The notes: a model not told the origin generated them from the letters alone. A stretch of 64,000 nt of DNA from Fontibacillus phaseoli (GCF_003337355.1 NZ_QPJW01000002.1:353537-417536); one strand, 5' to 3'; counted from the first letter of the stretch, positions 1 to 9,027 are shown. Made by a program: numbers and translations.

Positions 1-1547
1 ACAGCGATTGCGGCCAATACCAGATAACACATCAGTGCCGGGATCGAGCGACTTCCCTTGACCGGCAATATGTCCGTTGCAATCCCTTTGCTTAAGCGTA
101 CGACTTGGCCATCCGAAATTTCCGCGTACAGGATCGGTGCCAATCTTTCAAATCTTGGATCATCGGACTTGTCGAATTTATAAACATTCGGACTTATCTG
201 TTTCAAATCTCCCGATAAGCCCATCACGCTCAGAGTGAGATCGTGCTCGCCCTTGGCCTCCACCTTAATTAACCCCAGATAATTGATGAGTTCGTGGTAA
301 GTGGTGTAGGTACCGCCCGATTGTACATAATAGCCGGCTAATCGGCCGGATGGCGACAAATCGGCCGCAGGGACCTTAATTTCAGGCGCCTTCGTCTTGT
401 CCTGGACCAGCAGATCGATGATCCCGGAGGTAAGTTTCTGCTCGATCTCCATGTTCGTCAAAACAACAATGCCAAGCCGTTCATCGGGGACGACGGCAAA
501 ATTGCCGGAAAACCCCTTCACATTCCCGCTGTGTCCCACGACATGAGGCTCGGCCCGGTATTCCCAGAATCCGTGTGCATTGGACAGAATCTCCCCGTTC
601 GGCGTATAGCTCCGGGAAAGCATACTCCGCAGGGTTTCCGGCCGGGTGAACAACGGACTGTCCGGGTCGTTCAGCGCCATCACGAATCGGGCCAGATCTT
701 CCGCCGTTCCTTCCATCGCTCCCGCAGGATGCAACGGAACATAATAGCGTGCTCTCTCTTCAAAGCCGCCTTCCTGCTTCACTGCGTAACCTGTTGCCTC
801 CGCTTCCCGCAAATCCGGGTGATCACCCAGCGTAGGGTGGCCGGAACTGCGGTTCATTCCCAGCGGACGCAGAATATGGTTCATCTCATAGTCGGCGAAT
901 GATTCCCCGCTGACCTTCTCGACCGCCAGACCGGCCAAGGCGGTGGCATAATTGGAATAAGCGATGACTTTGCCCGGTTCATAAATTTGTTCCGGCTGGG
1001 AAGACGACAACGTCTCTTCCAACGAAGTCAGGCTCTCCGCCGACGGAACAAATGTACTGAGCGGATGCTGCTCATAGCCGGCGGTATGGCTCATAATATC
1101 CAACATCGTAATCGACTTATCATAACGCAGCTTCTTCGCAAACTCCTCAGGAAAAAAAGCTCTGATATCCTGATCAAGCTCCATCTTACCCGCTTCCACC
1201 AACTGCATCACGGACGTCCAGACGAACGCTTTATTGATAGAGCCATAGGCGAACACGGTACTGGCGGGATCGACGGCCGTTTTTTTCTCGATATTGGCGT
1301 ACCCGTAGCCTTTGGAGAAAATAACCTTGTCACCTTTCGTTACCACAATCGCTGCACCAGGGGTTGATTTCCCTATATGGGAGTTTACATAGCCGTCAAT
1401 CTCCTGCTCCAGCCGATCGTACGGAATCCCCGAAGGTGTTTTCCCGATATTCGTTGTATCCGCCGCATAAGCGGGAACCGAAAAGACGATGAAGAGCATT
1501 ATACTTATCAGAAACGCAAAGATAGGGTTTCTTATTCTTGTATTCAT
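1..1547 (-). CDS. Secreted serine hydrolase, beta-lactamase/PBP family (3' end outside window)
   Basis: This is a class C beta-lactamase-like serine hydrolase that starts at the ATG at 1547 behind an AAGGAGAAC ribosome site and runs off the left edge. The N terminus is a signal peptide (MNTRIRNPIFAFLI... ending PAYAA). All three catalytic motifs of the family can be read: SxxK as SINK near residue 90, YxN as YSN, and HxG as HSG in VVGHSGNVKG. A hydrophobic stretch (LMCYLVLAAIA) begins at the window edge, so the protein probably ends in membrane helices, as in PBP-like hydrolases of Bacillales. The substrate is unknown; D-amino peptides or esters are as likely as beta-lactams. It stands alone, with the next gene upstream (1788) closed by its own terminator. 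Confidence 0.85.
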   Translation of the reverse strand, partial: MNTRIRNPIFAFLISIMLFIVFSVPAYAADTTNIGKTPSGIPYDRLEQEIDGYVNSHIGKSTPGAAIVVTKGDKVIFSKGYGYANIEKKTAVDPASTVFAYGSINKAFVWTSVMQLVEAGKMELDQDIRAFFPEEFAKKLRYDKSITMLDIMSHTAGYEQHPLSTFVPSAESLTSLEETLSSSQPEQIYEPGKVIAYSNYATALAGLAVEKVSGESFADYEMNHILRPLGMNRSSGHPTLGDHPDLREAEATGYAVKQEGGFEERARYYVPLHPAGAMEGTAEDLARFVMALNDPDSPLFTRPETLRSMLSRSYTPNGEILSNAHGFWEYRAEPHVVGHSGNVKGFSGNFAVVPDERLGIVVLTNMEIEQKLTSGIIDLLVQDKTKAPEIKVPAADLSPSGRLAGYYVQSGGTYTTYHELINYLGLIKVEAKGEHDLTLSVMGLSGDLKQISPNVYKFDKSDDPRFERLAPILYAEISDGQVVRLSKGIATDILPVKGSRSIPALMCYLVLAAIA

Positions 1548-1705
1548 ATTGTTCTCCTTCTTGTTTTCAGTGCAATAATTACACGAACACGAACATTCCT
1601 TGTCGACAAGCTGCATAGTTAGTATCCGGTACACTTCTACCTTAATGAATAAATCTTAATTTTTTCTTTAGCTAATCCTTAATCCTTCCTTAAGTCTGCA
1701 TATAA

Positions 1706-1745
1706 AAAGCTCTTAAGAAGCGAGAGTTCGCATCTTAAGAGCTTT
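1706..1745 (-). terminator. Rho-independent terminator after the HK-RR gene
   Basis: A perfect 13-bp stem (AAAGCTCTTAAGA with its complement, 1706-1718 and 1733-1745) has a 14-nt loop and, read on the minus strand, is followed by TTTTTATA. It closes the gene ending at 1788. Confidence 0.8.
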
Positions 1746-1787
1746 GGTCTGTTTCTTTGTTCAACTTCGGAGAATACGGATGCCGAA

Positions 1788-3596
1788 TTATCTACTGTTT
1801 GAATTTACACACAGCTTTTCATTTTTGGCCTTCGCTATGGCTGAGTCCCGATCGCTCACTTGCAGTTTCAAATAAATCGACGAAATATAATTACGGATAG
1901 TGCCCTCGGATAAATGCAGTTTTTCGGAAATTGCTTTGTTTCTTTGTCCCTCCGTCAAACACTGAAGGATATCAAGTTCTCTTTCGGTTAATCCGTATAA
2001 ATTAATCGCGCTTTCCTCGGTTTGTTGAAAAAGCTGCTGTGCGACATGCGGTGAAATCATCGTACCCCCGCTATAGACCAGCCTTATCGTAGCCGCAAGT
2101 TCCTTCGGATGAATCGATTTCAACAGGTAACCCTCCGCTCCCAGGCGCAGCGACTCGGCGGCATAATCCACTTCATCCAGCGTAGTCATCATGATTACCC
2201 GAACATTCGGCCAGGCTTCCTTCACTTTCTTCGTAGCTTTGAGGCCGTCCATTTCAGCCATATGGATATCCATAAGAATGAGATCCGGCAACTCCCGCTC
2301 GCAGGATTCCACCGCCTGCTTCCCGTCTCCGGCAACGGTCACCCGCATATCCTTTTCTTCGCCAAGCAGCAATCTCAGGCTTTCACGAACCAGCAACTGA
2401 TCATCTACGATAAGAACCCTGATTTGCTCGGTCCCCTCGTTACTCCGATTGGGAATCGTGCAGGTTACGAGCGTACCCTGTTCCTCGTGCGAATGAACGT
2501 AAAGACTTCCTTGCAACGCGGACAGTCGGTCACTCATCGCAGTCAGGCCGAAACCAAATTGAATTTGCGAACTTCCAGAACCGTTATCTTGAATCTGCAG
2601 CATTAAATACGAAGCATCGTATTGAAGCGTTACCTCGATCCGGCTCGCTTGACCGTGACGACTGGCATTGGTCATGGATTCCTGAAGGCAACGATATAGG
2701 ACAAGCTTCGCCTGCTTCATCACGGGATAAGGGGTTCCCATCGTCCGGAAATACCCCTGAACCCCCGTACTTGTTTTGAATTCTTCAAGCATATGCATCA
2801 AGGCTTGATCCAACGGTTGCGAATCCTCCAGCGGATCCATCCGGTGCACTTGACGACGAATATCGTCCAGTCCGCTTCTGGCCAAGCTTAACAGCCCCGC
2901 AAGCTTTTCTTCCCCCTCCCGGGAAGAAATATGGGAATGCAACGTCTCCATGCCCAAAATCATTGAAGTATAACTGTGCCCTATCGTGTCATGCAATTCC
3001 CTGGCCAAACGAAAGCGTTCTTCCAGCAGCGTCATTCTCTCGATTTGGGAAGAATACTGCTCCAAAATCGCGTATTGTTCTTTCACAATGAGAAGTTTGT
3101 TGCTGATGCGGTTAATGGCACCCGCTCCTTTTTGCAGGGCATAACCGATTCCATAAAGCACCAGCGCGTCCGCGACGCTTTGTCCCCAGAAAGGACGCTC
3201 TAACGGGAGCGGGCTGCCGGGAGCCATGGCGCTCAGCACAAAAACGCCCACGGCAAGAGGTATGACTGCTGCATGTGCTTTTCCCCGGCTGTAAAATCCC
3301 AGCAAAAGCAGAACAGGCAGGAACAAGCGAAGTAAGCCAAACTGATAGGCTAACGCAATCGAAACTCCCCCAGCTACTGCAAGTTCGGCCGCCAAATAAT
3401 ACGGGTACCTGAAATGCACCAAGGCAAACGGCAGCAAATGGCTTGCCAACAGTACGGGCAATATGAAGCCCAGCGGAAAGTCAGGCTGATCTTGATACAT
3501 AAATAACAAAACCGCAGTAACCCACAATCCGTGAATGCACAGCATAGTCCAATCTTGCCAGGACCATTTTTTATTCAATTGAAAACTTCCAAACAT
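1788..3596 (-). CDS. Fused NarL-type sensor kinase and LuxR-type response regulator in one polypeptide
   Basis: This 602-residue protein holds a complete two-component system. Residues 15-155 hold several hydrophobic segments. A HisKA_3 dimerisation domain has the phospho-His in RELHDTIGH (His202), followed by an HATPase with N box ESMTNASRHG (Asn310) and G boxes DNGSG (337) and FGFGL. A receiver domain starts near 393 (IRVLIVDDQ) with Asp398/399, phospho-acceptor Asp443 and Lys493. A LuxR HTH follows (LTERELDILQCLTEG, 536-550). Such kinases and regulators are usually separate overlapping genes. At the joint an SD-like GAGGGG lies six bases before the CAA codon where a regulator ATG would be expected. 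It is divergent from the ABC transporter at 3793, which it may control. Confidence 0.85.
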   Translation of the reverse strand: MFGSFQLNKKWSWQDWTMLCIHGLWVTAVLLFMYQDQPDFPLGFILPVLLASHLLPFALVHFRYPYYLAAELAVAGGVSIALAYQFGLLRLFLPVLLLLGFYSRGKAHAAVIPLAVGVFVLSAMAPGSPLPLERPFWGQSVADALVLYGIGYALQKGAGAINRISNKLLIVKEQYAILEQYSSQIERMTLLEERFRLARELHDTIGHSYTSMILGMETLHSHISSREGEEKLAGLLSLARSGLDDIRRQVHRMDPLEDSQPLDQALMHMLEEFKTSTGVQGYFRTMGTPYPVMKQAKLVLYRCLQESMTNASRHGQASRIEVTLQYDASYLMLQIQDNGSGSSQIQFGFGLTAMSDRLSALQGSLYVHSHEEQGTLVTCTIPNRSNEGTEQIRVLIVDDQLLVRESLRLLLGEEKDMRVTVAGDGKQAVESCERELPDLILMDIHMAEMDGLKATKKVKEAWPNVRVIMMTTLDEVDYAAESLRLGAEGYLLKSIHPKELAATIRLVYSGGTMISPHVAQQLFQQTEESAINLYGLTERELDILQCLTEGQRNKAISEKLHLSEGTIRNYISSIYLKLQVSDRDSAIAKAKNEKLCVNSNSR

Positions 3597-3792
3597 ATAT
3601 CTATTCCCCTGTCATGGTCGAATAACCCTATCATCACGGTCCCGGAACTCCGCAGGTTGATGTCATAGCAAGTGGTGACGGTTTGTAACTGGTCAATATG
3701 ACAGTCCGATCAGTAGGATATACCCATGTAATGTGCGATTAACAATCAATTATAGCCGATTACATTCTGGAAAACAAAGGGAGTGTGTCAGA
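3597..3792. promoter_or_regulatory. Divergent control region between HK-RR gene and ABC operon
   Basis: The 196-bp region separates two divergent units. It contains imperfect direct repeats GTGACGGT (about 3675) and ATGACAGT (about 3708), which could be sites for the LuxR-type regulator encoded next door. I do not see a convincing -35/-10 pair. AAAGGGAG at 3776-3783 is the ribosome site for the ABC ATPase. Confidence 0.35.
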
Positions 3793-4722
3793 GTGCCAGT
3801 ATTACAAATCGATCATCTTACCAAAAAAATCGGTAAAAAAACTATTGTTGACGATGTCAGTCTGAACCTGAACAAAGGGGAAATTCTCGGCTTGCTGGGT
3901 CCGAACGGGGCCGGAAAAACAACGACCATCCGCATGATCGTCGGTCTGATGAGCAAGACGGCTGGAACAATCGTCATTAATGGAGTAGATCCGCAAAAGG
4001 ATTATGAAAAAGCGATGAGCAACATCGGCGTCATTGTCGAGAATCCCGATTTATACAAGTACTTATCGGGATACGACAACCTGATTCATTTTTCAAGAAT
4101 GAGCAAAGGAATCTCGGAACAACGAATCAAAGACATTATCGCTTTGGTCGGTCTGGAGCACAGCATTCACGAGAAGGTAAGTACTTACTCGCTGGGCATG
4201 CGTCAGCGCTTGGGCTTGGCTGTTGCCCTTGTGCACAGCCCCTCCCTGCTCCTGCTGGATGAACCTACAAACGGTCTTGATCCGGCAGGGATTCGCGAGC
4301 TGAGAGCGCATTTGATTCACCTGGCCCGTCATGAAGAAGTAGGCATTATGATATCCAGTCATCTCATGTCGGAAATGGAGCTTATGTGCGACAGGGTGGC
4401 CGTTCTGCAACAGGGTAAATTAATCGGCATCCGCGATTTGGCGGGAGCGAAGCAAGTAAGCGATCTTCAAGTGCAATTTGAAGTTGACCGGCCTGAGCTG
4501 GCTGTTCAAATTCTTCAAACTTTAACAGTGGGTCAAGAAATCGGGAGAGACAACAACCACGTCCTTCTGCGAATAGCTAAATCCAAGATACCGGAATTCA
4601 CTCAAAAACTGATGGAGGCAGGTATTCAAGTCTATGGCGTCAATACGCTCAAACCAACTTTGGAGGATACATTTTTGGAAATGACAGAGGGGGACAACAA
4701 AAATGATTCATTTAATTCGTAA
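3793..4722 (+). CDS. ABC transporter ATP-binding protein (BcrA/lantibiotic-export type)
   Basis: ATPase of a two-gene export or resistance ABC system. I place the start at the GTG at 3793 (309 residues) because AAAGGGAG sits nine bases upstream; the frame stays open to a GTG at 3733 but that has no ribosome site. Walker A is GPNGAGKTT (36-44), the signature is YSLGMRQRL (132-140), Walker B LLLLDEP (152-158) and the switch His is in MISSHLMSE (about 190). The family usually confers self-resistance to bacitracin- or lantibiotic-like peptides, or exports small lipids; here the substrate is unknown. It overlaps the permease gene by 20 bp, which suggests coupled translation. Confidence 0.88.
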   Translation: MPVLQIDHLTKKIGKKTIVDDVSLNLNKGEILGLLGPNGAGKTTTIRMIVGLMSKTAGTIVINGVDPQKDYEKAMSNIGVIVENPDLYKYLSGYDNLIHFSRMSKGISEQRIKDIIALVGLEHSIHEKVSTYSLGMRQRLGLAVALVHSPSLLLLDEPTNGLDPAGIRELRAHLIHLARHEEVGIMISSHLMSEMELMCDRVAVLQQGKLIGIRDLAGAKQVSDLQVQFEVDRPELAVQILQTLTVGQEIGRDNNHVLLRIAKSKIPEFTQKLMEAGIQVYGVNTLKPTLEDTFLEMTEGDNKNDSFNS

Positions 4723-5638
4723 TGAAAATATGAAAATATACAAACGAACGCGCACCTGGATACTAATCGGCGTCGTCATGCTGTTCGTCGTTATTCAAAT
4801 CATTAATTTGAAATCGTCAGGAAGTGCCATTGTGGAGGAAGACTGGCGCAGTCAATTGGAACAGGAGATAGCTTTTCTTAAACTTGATGCTTCCGAACCC
4901 GACGCATTACCCATTGAAATCAAACAGGCAGAGAAACGCATCCTCCTGAACCAGTATCATCTGGATACGAACTCTCCGCCTTCAACAAACACCTGGAGCT
5001 TTGCCGTAGATCAGGCGGGGAATCTGATCGTCGCCATCTCCTTCATTGCCGTAATCATCGCCGGAGAGATCGTGTCCGCGGAATTCATCGGCGGTACCAT
5101 CAAGTTACTGCTGACCCGATCGGCGAGCAGGACCAAAATTTACATTTCCAAATATATCGCCTCCATCCTTTTTGGACTGGCACTGTTGTTGATCGGGGCG
5201 ATCATCTCCGTTATTTTCGGAGGCGTCGTGCTCGGTTTTCAAGGCTTGGGCAGTTCGTACTTCTTTGTGCAAAACGGCACCGTTGAACAAACGACAATTA
5301 TTCTGGCCTTATTTCAATCTTACTTGCTGCATATCCCGTTTTTACTGCTGACCGTTACTTTAGCCTTTATGATATCCGCAGCCTTCAAAAGCTCAACTTT
5401 CTCCATCGTAATATCTTTGCTCGTCACGGTAGCGGGGTTTGTCATTGCCACCGCGATGAACGGCTGGGGATGGACGAAATACTTCGTATTTTCACATACG
5501 AATCTCTCGCAATATGTTCTTGGCGATCCCTCCGTCCCGGGCATCACGTTCGGCTTTTCGGTTGTGTTTATTTTGCTCCATCTTATTGTCATGCATTTGA
5601 TCTCTTACCCTGCTTTTGTCAAGCGGGATGTAGTTTAG
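4703..5638 (+). CDS. ABC-2 type permease
   Basis: A 311-residue ABC-2 membrane subunit. A hydrophobic helix at about 19-38 is followed by an extracytoplasmic segment to about 100 and then five further hydrophobic segments. The layout matches BcrB/ABC-2 permeases that pair with the ATPase directly upstream. The ATG at 4703 lies inside the end of the ATPase gene, with AGAGGGGG nine bases ahead. The next gene, a lipoprotein, follows after 42 bp, so three genes form one unit divergent from the fused kinase-regulator. Confidence 0.85.
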   Translation: MIHLIRNENMKIYKRTRTWILIGVVMLFVVIQIINLKSSGSAIVEEDWRSQLEQEIAFLKLDASEPDALPIEIKQAEKRILLNQYHLDTNSPPSTNTWSFAVDQAGNLIVAISFIAVIIAGEIVSAEFIGGTIKLLLTRSASRTKIYISKYIASILFGLALLLIGAIISVIFGGVVLGFQGLGSSYFFVQNGTVEQTTIILALFQSYLLHIPFLLLTVTLAFMISAAFKSSTFSIVISLLVTVAGFVIATAMNGWGWTKYFVFSHTNLSQYVLGDPSVPGITFGFSVVFILLHLIVMHLISYPAFVKRDVV

Positions 5639-5680
5639 GTACAACCCGGTCAAAAATAATCCATCCATCTGGAGGTTGTT

Positions 5681-6391
5681 ATGAAGTATATTAAATATTC
5701 CTTGGCTTTGATCACCGCCTTCTTGTTGCTCTCCGCGTGTCAATCTTCGACAGGGGAAGCGAAGATCGAAAGTAAAGAACTGAATTTGAACACGGCCGCG
5801 CTGGAATCGCTGATCGTCGACCATCGCAATGGCGATATTGAAATTATCGGGGATACAAATAGTGAAACAATTAAGGTCTCGGCCGAGATCAGCCATTCCG
5901 GAAATATCGACCCGGACCATCTTCAACTGCAACTGGAAGAACGTGATGGCGAAGCATATTTGAAGGCACTTTTCCAAGGACAGTTTTTAGCCAGCGGAAA
6001 AGGTACGGTGAACTTAAAAGTAGTTATGCCTGCTGCTCTCTCGGTTCAAATCCGCTCACATCGGGACGGGGCGATCGTTATTTCCGACCTTTCATCTGCC
6101 CTGAATATAGAAAATGTTAACGGCAATATCGAGGTTAAAAATATTGGCAGCGACGTCCATATTAGTAATCGTGACGGGAACATAAATATTCTCAATGCAG
6201 CAGCCGACCTGTATATCAATAATGTGAACGGAACAATCATCGCGGAACGGATCGGCGGTTCAGCGATCATTGACGTGAGCGACGGCAAACTCGAATTAGA
6301 CGGTGTAGATGGCGACGTAACCATCAAACGATCCAACCCTGCCGATATCAAGGTTAGTAATATAAAAGGAAGCGTCAATCAAAAGAAATAG
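5681..6391 (+). CDS. DUF4097-type lipoprotein with repeated beta-strand motifs
   Basis: A 236-residue lipoprotein: the lipobox LLSAC places the modified Cys near residue 20. The rest is a run of short Asn/Gly-containing turns (HRNGDIEI, NVNGNIEV, NRDGNINI, NVNGTIIA, VSDGKLEL, GVDGDVTI) spaced about 20 residues apart, typical of the right-handed beta-helix of DUF4097/DUF4098 proteins. Such proteins often sit with envelope-stress regulators. In this position, after an ABC exporter and opposite a fused sensor kinase, a role in sensing or buffering an envelope insult is plausible but not shown. A GC-rich hairpin closes the unit. Confidence 0.8.
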   Translation: MKYIKYSLALITAFLLLSACQSSTGEAKIESKELNLNTAALESLIVDHRNGDIEIIGDTNSETIKVSAEISHSGNIDPDHLQLQLEERDGEAYLKALFQGQFLASGKGTVNLKVVMPAALSVQIRSHRDGAIVISDLSSALNIENVNGNIEVKNIGSDVHISNRDGNINILNAAADLYINNVNGTIIAERIGGSAIIDVSDGKLELDGVDGDVTIKRSNPADIKVSNIKGSVNQKK

Positions 6392-6405
6392 TTCTACGGA
6401 TTTAT

Positions 6406-6444
6406 CCCCCTGTTCACATGTGCTTAACGGCTCTGAACAGGGGG
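6406..6444 (+). terminator. Terminator hairpin after the ABC/lipoprotein unit
   Basis: An 11-bp perfect stem (CCCCCTGTTCA, 6406-6416, with its complement at 6434-6444) follows the lipoprotein stop codon. The U-tract is weak (GGTTGTTAT), so termination may be partial. Confidence 0.6.
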
Positions 6445-6476
6445 GGTTGTTATGCCAGGTGCTGCTTTATCCTCGC

Positions 6477-6503
6477 CGCGTATCTGCTCTCTGAAGATAC
6501 GCG
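6477..6503 (-). terminator. Hairpin at the end of the nif operon
   Basis: Just downstream of nifV on the minus strand, CGCGTATC and its complement (6477-6484 and 6496-6503) form an 8-bp stem with an 11-nt loop. There is no U-tract, so it may stabilise the 3' end rather than terminate on its own. The hairpin at 6406-6444 lies 33 bases further on. Confidence 0.4.
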
Positions 6504-6510
6504 CCCCCGG

Positions 6511-7656
6511 TCAAGCGCGCATCATTTCCTCGTCCCGCCATTGTCCCCACCATTCCAGCAGTTCCTGCGGATTCACATTCCGTTTTTGTTCCCGGGCCAG
6601 ACGGTGTACCCTGCGCAGCAGCTTTTCGGAGGTATGGACATCGACGACGATCCCTTCTCTCGCCAGCACATGCCGGATGGCGCTTCTGCCAGAATGAGTT
6701 CCCAGGACAATCACGTGCTCCCGTCCCAGCTCAAGCGGATCAAAGCTTTGATAACTTTCCCTGCACTTGGCCAAGCCATCGACATGGATACCCGATTCAT
6801 GAGAATATACCATCGATCCCAGAATCGGCTTAGCCTCCGGCAGCCGGCGACCGGCAGCCTGAGCCACGGTGTCGCCCAGCGCTTGAAGGCCTACAGGCTT
6901 CACGTCGCACTCCCCGCCGTAGAGGTGGCGCCACGCCATCACGACTTCCTCCAGCGGGGCGTTTCCGGCGCGCTCGCCCAGTCCCGTCACTGTCGTGCTT
7001 GCCCACACCGCGCCCGCGGCAATGCCGCATAAGGTATTCGCCGTAGCCAGGCCGAAATCATTATGGCAATGAACTTCCAGCTCGATATCTTGCGGAATTG
7101 CTCCTATCAGCGATGAGATTCCGTCGCTCATGCTTGCCGGATGATGCAAGGAGACCGTGTCCGCGTACCGGAACCGGACAATCCCGAATTCCTTGTGGAG
7201 CCGGTTTATCAGCTTTACCATAAAAACCGGATCCCCCCGGGAAGCATCCTCCATCCCGACCGACATCGTCATGTTCCGGTTCATGCCGTATTCGGCAGCT
7301 TGCAGCACCCGCAGCAAGGCCTGTTCCTTGGACCAGCCCAGCTTGGACTGCAGCAGGATGGCGGAAACCGGAATGGAAATATGGCACCAGGAAACCCCGG
7401 TTTCCCGCGCCATATCGATGTCTCCGGGCAGGGCGCGGTTCCAGGTCATCAGTTGTATGGGATGCCCGGAATCCGCGATGGCGGAGATATGCCGCTGCTC
7501 CTCTATTCCCATGGCGGGAATGCCCACCTCGGCCTGATGCACACCGCATTTCGCCAATTGCGAGAGGATGCTCAATTTTTCCTGAAGCGTAAATGACACG
7601 CCGGCGGATTGTTCGCCATCGCGCAGCGTCGTATCGCAAATCGCCAGCTTTTTCAC
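6511..7656 (-). CDS. nifV: Homocitrate synthase NifV
   Basis: NifV condenses acetyl-CoA and 2-oxoglutarate to homocitrate, the organic ligand of FeMo-co. The frame carries the family hallmarks DTTLRDGEQ near the N terminus and EVHCHNDFGLATAN in the middle, with GERAGNAPLEEV after it; about 381 residues is normal. I take the GTG at 7656 as start: it overlaps the hesA stop as GTGA and follows AAGGAGAGGGA, whereas an in-frame ATG at 7686 would extend into hesA without a ribosome site. It is the last gene of the nif operon. Confidence 0.93.
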   Translation of the reverse strand: MKKLAICDTTLRDGEQSAGVSFTLQEKLSILSQLAKCGVHQAEVGIPAMGIEEQRHISAIADSGHPIQLMTWNRALPGDIDMARETGVSWCHISIPVSAILLQSKLGWSKEQALLRVLQAAEYGMNRNMTMSVGMEDASRGDPVFMVKLINRLHKEFGIVRFRYADTVSLHHPASMSDGISSLIGAIPQDIELEVHCHNDFGLATANTLCGIAAGAVWASTTVTGLGERAGNAPLEEVVMAWRHLYGGECDVKPVGLQALGDTVAQAAGRRLPEAKPILGSMVYSHESGIHVDGLAKCRESYQSFDPLELGREHVIVLGTHSGRSAIRHVLAREGIVVDVHTSEKLLRRVHRLAREQKRNVNPQELLEWWGQWRDEEMMRA

Positions 7657-8408
7657 GTCTCCCTCTCCTTTCCGCAGCAAGCGCACCCGGGTCTTCGTTT
7701 CAAATTGAATCGAAAGCTCTGCATATTCAGCGTATTCATCCGGTGCATCACACCGAGGCTCGGCTTATCGATGCCGGTAATCCATTTTATCGCTTCCATG
7801 GCGGCCAGGCAGCCGGCAATTCCGGAAGTGGCCCCTAGCACGGGAAAACCGAATGGCTCCCATTCCGGGGAACCATTCGGATAAATGCAAGCCAGGCACG
7901 GCGTTTCCCCGGGCACGATCGTAGTCAGCGACAATTCAAATCCGTACATCGCCGCCTCTACCATCGGCTTGCCGCAGTCGACGCATAATCGGTTCAGTTC
8001 GTAACGCTCCGGAAAGTCATACCGGGCATCGATCACGATATCCGCCGCCTCCACCCACGGTTTGGCTGCGCCGTATTCGATCTTCATAGGATAACCTTCA
8101 ATCACCACATGCGGATTGATCCGCCTAAGCTGCTCCATTGCCGTATCCATCCGCGGTTCGCCGATCCGGGCACTATCCATCAGAATTTGCCGGTTCAGAT
8201 CGGGGAGCTGGATGATGCCTTCATGCGCCAAAATCAATCTCCCGACGCCGGCCGCGGCCAAGTAAACGGCTGACGTCCCTCCGAGTCCGCCGATCCCGGC
8301 GATCATTACCGTCGCCTGCCCGAGTTTGCGCTGGCCGTCTTCCCCCAATAGTCCAAGTTGCCGGGCAAACCGGTCTTTTTCGGCATGTTTTATTGTCTCT
8401 CCGATCAT
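7653..8408 (-). CDS. hesA: HesA, ThiF/MoeB-like adenylyltransferase of the nif cluster
   Basis: A 251-residue E1-like protein with the nucleotide-binding motif IAGIGGLGG and two zinc-type Cys pairs, CLAC in the second half and CACC at the C terminus. HesA is a conserved member of Paenibacillus and cyanobacterial nif clusters and is thought to help metallocluster or sulfur delivery to nitrogenase; its reaction is not established. The start is the ATG at 8408 (MIGETIKHAEK) with GGAGGG ten bases upstream. The frame is open another 66 codons upstream but that stretch has no family character. Its stop overlaps the nifV start. Confidence 0.9.
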   Translation of the reverse strand: MIGETIKHAEKDRFARQLGLLGEDGQRKLGQATVMIAGIGGLGGTSAVYLAAAGVGRLILAHEGIIQLPDLNRQILMDSARIGEPRMDTAMEQLRRINPHVVIEGYPMKIEYGAAKPWVEAADIVIDARYDFPERYELNRLCVDCGKPMVEAAMYGFELSLTTIVPGETPCLACIYPNGSPEWEPFGFPVLGATSGIAGCLAAMEAIKWITGIDKPSLGVMHRMNTLNMQSFRFNLKRRPGCACCGKERET

Positions 8409-8453
8409 GACAATGCTACCCTCCTTCGGCGCTTTTTTCTTTTTAGAGGTTGT

Positions 8454-8478
8454 TTCAAAAAATGCCGGCTTTTTTGAA
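8454..8478 (-). promoter_or_regulatory. Intra-operon inverted repeat between the DUF269 gene and hesA
   Basis: A 9-bp perfect inverted repeat (TTCAAAAAA, 8454-8462, with its complement at 8470-8478) around TGCCGGC lies in the only clear gap of the nifX-hesA part of the operon. It could be an attenuator or an mRNA processing or stability element. Confidence 0.35.
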
Positions 8479-8487
8479 CATGCCTTT

Positions 8488-9027
8488 TCAAGAAAAGGGA
8501 GTCCGTTGCATAAATCTTTCCCGGTTTTGCAATCCTTCGCGAATGCAGGAAACTCCGTATACCAACACCTTCTCAACTTCTGCGAACGGAAAAGGAACTC
8601 CGCCACGAAAGCTGTCGGCTACCAAAACCGTTCGCCCGGAATACACCAGTGCACGGCCGAACCCTTCTTCATTCACTTCGATCATGCTCTGGATGAGGTT
8701 GCCGCTCAACTGTTCAAGGGCAGCGGCGACGGCCTGAAAAAATAATGGAACCTGCGTTTTCACGACCGGCGACACGCGGCAATCACCGGCAATCTCTCTT
8801 TTCTGTTCCGGCGAGCAGAGATACAGTTGCTTCATTCTTTGTTCCGGGGTGCAATTCTCATACTTTCCCCATGGATCCAATAATTGAAGACAGCGGTCCA
8901 GGCTCGAGATGAAGATTTCCCCTAAGCGTTCCTCATCCCATTTTCCCGAACCGGCGTGCCCATTCCCCGCTGTATTTAAATCTTGCTCCACCGAAGCTTG
9001 CTCCAAGTTACAGGCTTGTTCCGCCAT
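8488..9027 (-). CDS. NifX-associated protein (DUF269 family)
   Basis: A 179-residue protein matching the NifX-associated DUF269 family: the core runs from LLDPWGKYE (about 51) through an Asp/Pro-rich middle to a C-terminal segment (RALVYSGRTVLVADSFRG) with conserved hydrophobic strands. The first 45 residues are low-complexity and Cys-containing. DUF269 genes follow nifX in many diazotrophs; the biochemical role is unknown, but linkage implies FeMo-co assembly or carrier function. The gene overlaps the end of nifX by 20 bp, so it is clearly part of the nif operon. Its presence between nifX and hesA separates this cluster from the plain nine-gene Paenibacillus version. Confidence 0.8.
   Translation of the reverse strand: MAEQACNLEQASVEQDLNTAGNGHAGSGKWDEERLGEIFISSLDRCLQLLDPWGKYENCTPEQRMKQLYLCSPEQKREIAGDCRVSPVVKTQVPLFFQAVAAALEQLSGNLIQSMIEVNEEGFGRALVYSGRTVLVADSFRGGVPFPFAEVEKVLVYGVSCIREGLQNRERFMQRTPFS

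Noticed and set aside
8409..8606. In-frame 66-codon N-terminal extension of hesA
   Set aside because: It crosses the inverted repeat and overlaps the DUF269 gene, has no family similarity, and the ATG at 8408 has a good ribosome site.
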